Source: CAG-217 sp963642245
Lineage (GTDB): Bacteria > Bacillota > Clostridia > Oscillospirales > Acutalibacteraceae
Assembly (NCBI GenBank): GCA_963642245.1
Contig: CAVIFY010000064.1
Span: 1-7,657 of the forward strand
DNA length: 7,657 bases
Direction of reading: 5' to 3'
Shown: piece by piece, positions 1 through 6,393 of the stretch
How the letters are laid out: every line of letters begins with the position of its first letter
How positions within the stretch are numbered: position 1 is the stretch's first letter
The notes under the pieces: generated by a model
The model's database searches: none
What the model was told of the DNA's origin: nothing
Seen by the model: only the letters and a program-made list of their open reading frames with translations
Program-made: the position numbers and the translations under genes

Positions 1-263
1 ATGAATATTCTATCTCAGAAGAAAATGCACAGCTCATCGATCATTTGAACCGAACCGACGACGCTTTGCTAACCGGTGAATTACAAAAGGTAATTGAAAA
101 AACACTTACCCAGCAAGAGAAAACGATTTTTGTACTTCGATTTGAGCAGGGCCAGCCGGTGAAAGATATTGCCCGGCAGTTGGGTATGACGCCGGGCAAC
201 TGTGCCACGCAGATTTGCCGTATGCGCAACAAATTGCGTACGGTGCTGCAATCCTATTTATGA
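1..263 (+). CDS. ECF-type RNA polymerase sigma factor, C-terminal part (5' truncated)
   Basis: This is the last 86 codons of a sigma-70 family factor. The frame is open from base 3 to the TGA at 261-263, so the gene begins upstream of the window. The visible part matches sigma region 4, which reads the -35 element: LTQQEKTIFVLRFEQG opens the domain, and the helix-turn-helix follows (KDIARQLGMTPG, then the recognition-helix pattern ATQICRMRNKLR). The stretch before it (ISEENAQLIDHLNRTDD) would be the linker between regions 2 and 4. Region 2 is outside the window, so the subclass cannot be named. A TTG at 45 could be read as a start, but the frame stays open through it and no Shine-Dalgarno stands before it, so it is internal. 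The next gene, 14 nt downstream, encodes a membrane protein of anti-sigma layout, the usual partner arrangement for ECF factors. Confidence 0.88.
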   Translation, partial: EYSISEENAQLIDHLNRTDDALLTGELQKVIEKTLTQQEKTIFVLRFEQGQPVKDIARQLGMTPGNCATQICRMRNKLRTVLQSYL

Positions 264-269
264 AAGGAG
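263..269 (+). promoter_or_regulatory. Shine-Dalgarno of the membrane protein gene
   Basis: AAAGGAG begins on the last base of the sigma gene's stop codon and sits 8 nt before the ATG at 278. It decides the start: the in-frame ATG at 260, which overlaps the sigma stop codon as ATGA, has no comparable site before it. The placement suggests that translation of the two genes is coupled. Confidence 0.8.
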
Positions 270-277
270 TAAAGTCA

Positions 278-1777
278 ATGGTTAATGTAACAAAAAGCCA
301 ACTGGTGCACTTGTTTGACGACAAAGATATGCAACAGGAGCTGTTTAATTGGATTGGCGAACTGATGGATCAGGAACTGGAAAAGCCTGATGATGAGATC
401 GATTTTGACTTTATCGAGGATTGCAGCCGGGCGTTGATTGAAGTACAGACCGGTGCGGCTATTGCTCCCGATGTTTTGCGAAAGATGATGACGGACGCGC
501 GCGTACTGAAACGCGCCAAGCGAATTACCGTTCGCAGTTTATCCGCAACGGCAAAATTGGCGATTTTGGCCGCTGTGTTGTTAGCTACCGGCCTAACCGT
601 TTATGCCGGTATTCAGGTGGCACCCAAAATGTTCGCTCCGGTTGAAACAACGACCGTGGCAGCGCAACCGGCAGCGACGACCACGGCTGCGGCTGCGAAG
701 TCCACTGTGACAAAGGCAAAAGTGACCGAGAAAACGACCGAAAAAATGGAGCGTGCCGACGGTGCCGATACAGACGACAGCATTTTTGTACGCCATAGTG
801 CTGCGCCGACTCGTGGTGTATATAAGATCGTTCGTGGTAAGGGCGTTCACGCAGATCCATGCAGCCCTACCACTTATAGCCGTAAGGGTTATTCTACCGA
901 CCATTTCGAGATACTTGCTTGCTATACGGACCGGCAGGAGGAGGCGGTTGCCTTTAGCGAAAAGGAGTATATGAGCGATTATTACCCGGAGGATATATGC
1001 TATGTAGCTGATGGAGCCAAGCATAAATTTACGGATTGGAAGCAGACCAAATCACCCGGGTGTGGTACACTGGGTGAAAAGGAACGCAGTTGTACGGTTT
1101 GCCACTGGAAGCAGACCTGTCCGATACGCGCAACGGATAAGCATAAATGGACTTATCTTTTTGAAGGTGAAGAAAACACCTATTTGCGTGTGCGTTTTGA
1201 GTGCGGCACTTGCGGGTTGGCACGGCTGTGTAAAGTGGAAAAGCCCCATACGATCATTATAGATATGGATCGGGACTATTACAATTCCATTCACCCAAAT
1301 GTTATTGCTCTTTTAGACAATAAGGGATATGAAATTCCAAAGAAATACTGGAGTTTGGATCCCATGGGGCTGCCTGTGCATGAATCCGGACTTGAGTGCT
1401 TACAGATTCTATTCAATGGAAAGGGACCGTATCCTAAGTGGCATAGCGATATTCAGGTTTATGTGCCTTGTTATCCGCCAAGACCAAAGCTGAAGAGTAT
1501 AACGGCGCAAAAAGGCGGTATGCAGGTGACTTGGAACGGCTCCTCAAATTATCAAGATAATGTAGTATCCGGCTTCCAATTGGAATATGCAACAAATGCT
1601 GATTTCAAGGATGGCCAATATGCTTCTGTCAGTGGACATAAGCAGCGCAGCCTAATCGTGGATGGCCTTGCCTCCGGCAAAACCTACTATGTGCGTTTGC
1701 GCGGATATTATTATGATGATGACAATAACAAACTTTGCGGTTTGTGGTCGGATGTGCGGGCAGTAAAGATAAAATAA
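278..1777 (+). CDS. Single-pass membrane protein, probable anti-sigma factor/sensor with Cys modules and C-terminal Fn3-like domain
   Basis: The product is 499 aa. Residues 1-86 are a charged, probably helical cytosolic part with an acidic patch (EKPDDEIDFDF, 35-45) and a basic KRAKR (78-82) just before a membrane helix at about 92-114, which predicts N-in topology. A Thr/Ala-rich stalk (about 120-156) leads outside. Residues 165-245 match nothing I recognise. Two Cys motifs follow: H249 with C262, C272 and C275, then H289 with C309 and C312. Residues about 402-499 are fibronectin III-like (MQVTW, GFQLEYAT, TYYVRLRGY, GLWSDV). Position directly after an ECF sigma gene, plus a cytosolic N-terminus and a large ectodomain, suggests that it holds the sigma factor at the membrane and releases it on an outside signal. 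I see no His-x3-Cys-x2-Cys zinc anti-sigma motif, so the anti-sigma role rests on context and topology. Both ectodomain modules recur in the next gene. It could instead be an operon surface protein without sigma binding. Confidence 0.7.
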   Translation: MVNVTKSQLVHLFDDKDMQQELFNWIGELMDQELEKPDDEIDFDFIEDCSRALIEVQTGAAIAPDVLRKMMTDARVLKRAKRITVRSLSATAKLAILAAVLLATGLTVYAGIQVAPKMFAPVETTTVAAQPAATTTAAAAKSTVTKAKVTEKTTEKMERADGADTDDSIFVRHSAAPTRGVYKIVRGKGVHADPCSPTTYSRKGYSTDHFEILACYTDRQEEAVAFSEKEYMSDYYPEDICYVADGAKHKFTDWKQTKSPGCGTLGEKERSCTVCHWKQTCPIRATDKHKWTYLFEGEENTYLRVRFECGTCGLARLCKVEKPHTIIIDMDRDYYNSIHPNVIALLDNKGYEIPKKYWSLDPMGLPVHESGLECLQILFNGKGPYPKWHSDIQVYVPCYPPRPKLKSITAQKGGMQVTWNGSSNYQDNVVSGFQLEYATNADFKDGQYASVSGHKQRSLIVDGLASGKTYYVRLRGYYYDDDNNKLCGLWSDVRAVKIK

Positions 1778-1786
1778 AGGGGGAAG
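1777..1786 (+). promoter_or_regulatory. Shine-Dalgarno of the giant secreted protein gene
   Basis: A purine-rich AAGGGGGAAG lies in the 13-nt gap between the membrane protein's stop codon and the ATG at 1791. It overlaps the last base of the stop codon. No promoter fits in so short a gap, so the gene is probably read from the operon message. Confidence 0.75.
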
Positions 1787-1790
1787 AAAA

Positions 1791-4700
1791 ATGAAAAAAT
1801 GCTTATCATTGCTTTTGACGGCTTGGTTTGGGCTTTCCGCCATGCTCTCGGTGCCTTTGACCGGTATTGCAGCTGATGACAGTCAAGTGCTGGCGCCGAA
1901 TACAGCAACCGCTGTTACATTTGATCCTGGCCAAAGGCGTCAGCTGCGTTTGACTGTGCCGGAGGATGGATATTATCAGCTGGTTTATCAGGATGTTATG
2001 CAGGGCGTCAAGCACGCTTGTATGGCGTGGGCAACAGACATTGACGGCGCGCAGAATCGAAACTTTGAGCAAGCCGATCTGCTATTGACCTTCCCGGCCA
2101 AAGCGGGCAATACTTATACAGTGGAGTTTACCAACAACGAGGTCGTGGCGTTTACCTATATCTTAACGCTGGAAAAGCATACGCACCTTAATCAAAAAAC
2201 GACGGTAACACAGGTGCCCACTTGTACGCAAAAGGGGAGTCTTCAGCGCACCTGTTCGGATTGCAGCTATGTAGGCAATGAAGCGATTGCCGTGGATCTT
2301 ACAAATCACCCACAGAATATAAACCCTGTGTGCAAAGCCTGCGGACAGGATAAGGCCGATAGCAATTTGCAACTGGACCAAGTGGTGCAGCTGCCGTATC
2401 AAAAGAAGGATACTTATCGATTTTACCGCTTTTGCCCTTCTGAAGATGGTATCTATTACTTTATCGGCGGTGCCGGTGGACAGGAAAAGATCACACTAAC
2501 GATCCTGGATGAAGCCGGTAATAAGCTGGAGGGGGAAACCGTAAAGCTGACCGGTGGACACACTTACCATTTGGCCATATTGGCGCAAACCGAAATCAGC
2601 GGTAGTGTGCAAACAACCATTGTTGTGCGTGTGCATACGCACAGTATGGTGCTTATACAAAAGTATGCCCAAACATGCGTACAGGACGGTTACATCTTAT
2701 ATCGCTGCAGAACTTGCGGCGCTGAAGAAAAGCGCAACTTCAAGCCGGCTACCGGTGTGCACCAGTATGAGAACTGCGTGTGTACCGCTTGCGGTCAGAT
2801 CGATCCGGACAGTATCCAGCGTATTTCGCTTGCTTTGGATCAGAGCTATACGGTTGCAGCGCGTTACCGCCGTGAAAAAGCATTTTTTACTTTTACACCC
2901 ACCAAGACAGATTACTATTTGTTCTCCGTAGATGTTCCGGCACCGGGAAATGCTGCCCAACTGCGTATGGAATTGCGTGAGAATCAGAATCTGCTGCAGT
3001 ATGTTACCAATAAAATTGTAAAGTTGAAGGCCGGTACGGCTTATCAAGTGACTGCTTATTTCTATTCCAGCAGTGCAAATGAGTATTGCGGGGATTATAC
3101 CGTTCGTTTGCAGCGGCACGAGCACGATTATCAGTTTACCTCATATCGGGAGCCTACCTGTTGCGCAGATGGCGAAAAAATCTATACTTGTGCCGCGTGC
3201 AAAGATCAAACCAGCATAGTCGTATTGCATACGGCGGATAGCCATTATTACAATAGCCAGGGTGTTTGCACCGGTTGCGGTCAAAAGGACCCTCTATTAG
3301 ATGCTGCACCGATGGACGCGGCCTTGGATGTGATCTATACGGTGGAGAATAGCGGCGGCCATCATACATACAGTTATGTATTTACACCGGTTTCAGCTGG
3401 ATATTACCAGTTTTTGGCAGGCGGCGACTTTACGCTCTATTCTAAGGATAGTGAAAAAATAGCGGTCCACACCAATGGCAAAGGCGAATATTATGCGTAT
3501 TTGGAAGCCGGTGAGCAGACCAGGGCAACGCTGCATACAGCCAACTATGGCACATTGCACCTGGAAATACACGCGCATACGCATAGCTTAAGCGAAAGAA
3601 CGATCGCTCCAACCTGTGGCAGTGAGGGATATGTTCTCTCTTATTGCAATGTTTGCGGGTACGGTCAGTATCAGTCTTTCCTGCCGGCCACGAATACGCA
3701 TACTTTCACAAAGACGGTGATACAGCCGACCTGCGTTGCAATGGGCTACACCAGTTACACTTGCAAGAACTGTGGCTTTGCATATAAGGCGGATTATAAA
3801 CAGCCGGATGTGCAGCAACATACGGATGATGCGGCAGATGGGGTATGCACAAGGTGCGGATATGCGTTTTATCAGCCCCAAGATGTGGGTGCCATTTGGG
3901 CAAATGACTCGGTAGAAGTCACGCTGACCGAGCAGCAGGTGGCATATACTTTTGTGCCGGAGGCAGATGGTGTATATTCTTTTGAGGTCCTTTCTCCATG
4001 TGCGACCAGTGTACAGCGGGCAATACTGGACAATCGCAATCAGGCAATCGCCAGTGGTACAGAGAATTTTTATGCTTATTGTCAAAAAGGTTATACCTAC
4101 CGCTTTTGCTGTGCCTTCATAAATGCGGAAAGGCGACAGGTGGCGTTAACGATCGTACCGCACACACATGCTTATAAAAAGGAGCAAACCGTGCAGGTTA
4201 CTTGTACGCAGGACGGATATACGAAAGAGCAATGCCCATGCGGGGATACCCGTATTGTGAATTTTCAGCAGAGAACAGGAAAGCACAATATGGTCTGGGA
4301 CTCCCAGCAAGCAAGCTGCGGCCGTGCCGGCTACCTGAAATATTATTGCTCTGACTGCGGCTATGTGGAGAAAAAGACCACCTATCCGGCAACGGAAGAG
4401 CACCACTATCGCTACGGTGTATGCACCAGTTGCGGCCAAAAGCAATACCCGCGTCAGTATGCGCCAAGCGGTGCACTAACTTTGGAACAGCCGGCGGTGA
4501 TTGAGAATCTGGGCGAAGTGGGGAATCGGGGGTATTCCTATACCTTTACGCCGACGGATAGTGGGTATTATCAGTTTGCTATGCATGGCAATCGGCAAGC
4601 GGAGATCTTATTAACCGGCGGCGGACTGAATTGCCAAAACCGGAGCAAAGCAGATGCTTTGATTGCTGCATTGAAGGCAGGCACCACCTATACTGTACAG

Positions 4701-6230
4701 GTGTGGCCGGCTCCATATAGCGGTTCGTGTGTAGCAGCACTGACAGTATCCCCGCACACACACGCACTGTCAGAAGAAACAGTCTTGCCTACCTGCGGTC
4801 GGGGCGGTTATACACGGGAAAATTGCACCATGTGTGCGTACACGCAGGTGACGAACCGTCAGCCTGCCACAGAGCAGCACACATTTGTAAACGGCTATTG
4901 CACAGGGTGCAACAGTTCGATCGCGCCTGACGCAATTACAGGAACGGTATCCATAGACACAACTTGTGCTGTGCAGCCCGGGATAACCAATCGTATTGCG
5001 TTTACTCCAACGGCGGATGGCGTATATGCTTTTTATTCAATCAGTGACTTTGCACCAAAGGCAACGGTGCGAGACAGTGGCAATAATAACCTAAGCCGCA
5101 CCTTTGCTGCCGGTTTTAAGAACCTGCAATTTGACAGTCCGGCAAAGGAGAAGAATTTTGCAATAGCTGCTGAACTGAAAAAAGGCGTTACTTACTATTT
5201 GGTCACAGAGTCGGCCCTACATGGGTACCAAGTTGGGGTAACAGCTACGGTTGCTCATGACTACACGCTGACCCAGCGGCATAAGAACAGCTGTGAAAAG
5301 GTTACCTATGATGTATATACTTGCTCTTTGTGCGGTCAAAAAATGACGGTAGGCAATATTGTGGATCATCAGGAAGAATTAATCAAGTTAATTCCGCCCA
5401 CATACGATCAGGACGCGAAAGGCGAGTTTACCTGTCAGCAGTGTGGGAAAAAGAGTGTGCATGCAATTACGCCTTGCAAATCACATGTCTATACCATTAA
5501 GGAGCAGCCCGCTACGGATACGCTGCCCCAATGTACCATTCGCTACTGTAAAAAGTGCGGTGTGGTGAGTTATCGCGACACAAGTTGCCAGAAACATATC
5601 ATGAAAACAGATACCCGGGAAACCAGCTGTATGGCACCCGGTTATGTAAAAACTTACTGCGTGCGTTGCGGCTACTGCACACGGGAAGAGATCATTCCCC
5701 AATTACAGCATCAGTACCAGGTGGAGAAGTACGCGCCATCCTGTACGCAGGATGGGTACAAGTGCCGCGTTTGCTCGCTGTGCATGAAAACAGAGTATTA
5801 CGACAAAAAGCCAAAACTGGGCCACAAATGGGGCAGCGCCAAGGTGGTGCGCAAAGCCACTTATGCAGCAGCGGGCAAGAAACGCTATACTTGTGATCGT
5901 TGCGGTGCTACCAAGGACGCCAGCATTTCCAAGCGCACAGTAGGCCAGGTGACAGGTATTTCCGTCCAAGGCCAAAAGAAAGGCCTTTTAGTGAAGTGGA
6001 AGCGTGGCGGCGATGTAACCGGCTACCGTATTCAATATAGCACGGACAGTAAATTTAGTGCCAAAAAGGCCAAGGCCGTAACTGTAAAGTCGGCAAAGAC
6101 CACCAAAAAGACAATATCCAAATTGGCCGGTAAGAAAAAATACTATGTGCGCATTCGTGCATACAAGACGGAAAAGGGGAAAACATATTATTCCCCTTGG
6201 AGCAAAACCTACACCGTAAAGACAAAATAG
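1791..6230 (+). CDS. Giant secreted repeat protein: PPC-like beta domains alternating with CxxC modules, C-terminal Fn3
   Basis: The product is 1479 aa. A signal peptide is clear: KK at 2-3, a hydrophobic core at 5-26, and likely cleavage after A27 or A28. C4 is not in a lipobox. Seven PPC-like beta domains follow, marked by F-T-P-x3-G-Y-Y-x-F type strands near residues 55, 215, 368, 531, 721, 919 and 1071, each with a later KAGTTYxV-like strand. Each is followed by an H-x-H or H-D stretch (130, 282, 443, 594, 791, 989, 1156) that opens a Cys module of the form PTC-x2-(D/E)GY-x4-C-x2-C ... H ... C-x2-CG. The seventh runs into a tail of six CxxC motifs (1156-1383), then a Lys-rich fibronectin III-like domain (1384-1479). 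I count about 69 cysteines. No enzyme motif, LPXTG signal, SLH or LysM repeat is seen. PPC-like and Fn3 domains usually bind or space, so a surface binding or scaffold role is plausible. The ligand is unknown. Confidence 0.85.
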   Translation: MKKCLSLLLTAWFGLSAMLSVPLTGIAADDSQVLAPNTATAVTFDPGQRRQLRLTVPEDGYYQLVYQDVMQGVKHACMAWATDIDGAQNRNFEQADLLLTFPAKAGNTYTVEFTNNEVVAFTYILTLEKHTHLNQKTTVTQVPTCTQKGSLQRTCSDCSYVGNEAIAVDLTNHPQNINPVCKACGQDKADSNLQLDQVVQLPYQKKDTYRFYRFCPSEDGIYYFIGGAGGQEKITLTILDEAGNKLEGETVKLTGGHTYHLAILAQTEISGSVQTTIVVRVHTHSMVLIQKYAQTCVQDGYILYRCRTCGAEEKRNFKPATGVHQYENCVCTACGQIDPDSIQRISLALDQSYTVAARYRREKAFFTFTPTKTDYYLFSVDVPAPGNAAQLRMELRENQNLLQYVTNKIVKLKAGTAYQVTAYFYSSSANEYCGDYTVRLQRHEHDYQFTSYREPTCCADGEKIYTCAACKDQTSIVVLHTADSHYYNSQGVCTGCGQKDPLLDAAPMDAALDVIYTVENSGGHHTYSYVFTPVSAGYYQFLAGGDFTLYSKDSEKIAVHTNGKGEYYAYLEAGEQTRATLHTANYGTLHLEIHAHTHSLSERTIAPTCGSEGYVLSYCNVCGYGQYQSFLPATNTHTFTKTVIQPTCVAMGYTSYTCKNCGFAYKADYKQPDVQQHTDDAADGVCTRCGYAFYQPQDVGAIWANDSVEVTLTEQQVAYTFVPEADGVYSFEVLSPCATSVQRAILDNRNQAIASGTENFYAYCQKGYTYRFCCAFINAERRQVALTIVPHTHAYKKEQTVQVTCTQDGYTKEQCPCGDTRIVNFQQRTGKHNMVWDSQQASCGRAGYLKYYCSDCGYVEKKTTYPATEEHHYRYGVCTSCGQKQYPRQYAPSGALTLEQPAVIENLGEVGNRGYSYTFTPTDSGYYQFAMHGNRQAEILLTGGGLNCQNRSKADALIAALKAGTTYTVQVWPAPYSGSCVAALTVSPHTHALSEETVLPTCGRGGYTRENCTMCAYTQVTNRQPATEQHTFVNGYCTGCNSSIAPDAITGTVSIDTTCAVQPGITNRIAFTPTADGVYAFYSISDFAPKATVRDSGNNNLSRTFAAGFKNLQFDSPAKEKNFAIAAELKKGVTYYLVTESALHGYQVGVTATVAHDYTLTQRHKNSCEKVTYDVYTCSLCGQKMTVGNIVDHQEELIKLIPPTYDQDAKGEFTCQQCGKKSVHAITPCKSHVYTIKEQPATDTLPQCTIRYCKKCGVVSYRDTSCQKHIMKTDTRETSCMAPGYVKTYCVRCGYCTREEIIPQLQHQYQVEKYAPSCTQDGYKCRVCSLCMKTEYYDKKPKLGHKWGSAKVVRKATYAAAGKKRYTCDRCGATKDASISKRTVGQVTGISVQGQKKGLLVKWKRGGDVTGYRIQYSTDSKFSAKKAKAVTVKSAKTTKKTISKLAGKKKYYVRIRAYKTEKGKTYYSPWSKTYTVKTK
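1893..5255 (+). repeat. Seven-fold protein-level repeat (PPC-like domain plus Cys module)
   Basis: These are degenerate repeats inside the giant secreted protein. Unit ends, taken at the closing C-x2-C-(G/N) motif, fall near 2348, 2798, 3284, 3863, 4439 and 4913; the seventh beta domain runs to 5255 and passes into the tail. Units 2, 3 and 6 are about 450-486 nt long. Units 4 and 5 are about 575 nt because each carries two Cys modules in tandem. The repeat is visible in the protein (F-T-P, K-A-G-x-x-Y, PTC-x2-x-G-Y, C-x2-CG) but the DNA copies are not near-identical by eye, so the duplications are old or under diversifying change. Confidence 0.8.
5256..5939 (+). repeat. C-terminal array of six CxxC modules without beta domains
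   Basis: Residues 1156-1383 of the giant protein contain CSLC, CQQC, CKKC, CVRC, CSLC and CDRC, spaced by about 30-50 residues, each preceded by a His-containing start such as HDYT, HVYT, HQYQ or HKWG. Most keep a first Cys about ten residues before the pair. The last one, ATYAAAGKKRYTC, has lost it. The form is the one found in Cys/His-rich repeats of clostridial surface proteins (recalled, not searched). The array may act as a rod or a metal-binding tail ahead of the Fn3 domain. Confidence 0.7.
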
Positions 6231-6256
6231 AGAGAGAGTCAAAGCCTCCAAATCAG

Positions 6257-6295
6257 CGAAGGACACCGTGGTTATCTGCGGTGTTCTTTGTTTTT
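6257..6295 (+). terminator. Rho-independent terminator of the sigma/anti-sigma/secreted protein operon
   Basis: An inverted repeat starts 26 nt after the stop codon. The left arm CGAAGGACACCG (6257-6268) pairs with CGGTGTTCTTTG (6279-6290) over 12 positions, two of them G-U. The loop has 10 nt and the T-rich tract reaches 6295. This marks the end of the first transcription unit. Confidence 0.85.
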
Positions 6296-6336
6296 ATCAA
6301 AAGTTAAGCATAGCCGGTTGTGTGAGTTGCTACAAA

Positions 6337-6365
6337 TTGACAGGATTGTCAGGATAGAGTATAAT
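6337..6365 (+). promoter_or_regulatory. Consensus sigma-A type promoter of the hydrolase gene
   Basis: TTGACA at 6337-6342 and TATAAT at 6360-6365 are both perfect consensus hexamers and are separated by exactly 17 nt. Transcription should start near 6372, giving a short leader of about 20 nt before the ATG at 6394. This also rules out the in-frame ATG at 6364, which lies inside the -10 box. Confidence 0.9.
6338..6351 (+). promoter_or_regulatory. Inverted repeat over the -35 box, possible operator
   Basis: TGACA (6338-6342) and TGTCA (6347-6351) are perfect inverted copies with a 4-nt spacer. The left arm is the last five bases of the -35 hexamer and the right arm lies in the promoter spacer, a position where a dimeric repressor would block RNA polymerase. 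Because part of the repeat is forced by the consensus -35 box, chance is a real alternative. Confidence 0.35.
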
Positions 6366-6380
6366 GCTGATAGACATTTT

Positions 6381-6386
6381 AGGGGG
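6381..6386 (+). promoter_or_regulatory. Shine-Dalgarno that fixes the hydrolase start
   Basis: AGGGGG ends 7 nt before the ATG at 6394 and only 1 nt before the in-frame ATG at 6388. Only the ATG at 6394 has normal spacing. Confidence 0.8.
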
Positions 6387-6393
6387 AATGGGT

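Noticed and set aside
1..48. Short ATG open frame at the very start of the window
   Set aside because: It is 15 codons long, in another frame of the sigma gene, and shows no independent support.
215..277. Earlier in-frame start of the membrane protein at 215
   Set aside because: It lies inside the sigma gene, has no Shine-Dalgarno, and adds residues that match nothing. The ATG at 278 has AAAGGAG at good spacing.
593..1024. Minus-strand open frame of 143 codons, and similar ones elsewhere under the operon
   Set aside because: They overlap strongly supported genes and their translations look random, rich in Arg, His and Cys with no domain.
1791..1874. Lipoprotein reading of the secreted protein because of Cys at residue 4
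   Set aside because: C4 is before the hydrophobic core and no lipobox precedes a Cys at the end of the signal peptide.
1893..5939. CRISPR or recent DNA tandem repeat
   Set aside because: The repetition is at protein level with divergent DNA, long irregular periods and a single open frame.
6364..6393. Earlier in-frame starts of the hydrolase at 6364 and 6388
   Set aside because: 6364 lies within the -10 box, upstream of the likely transcription start, and 6388 is only 1 nt from the Shine-Dalgarno.
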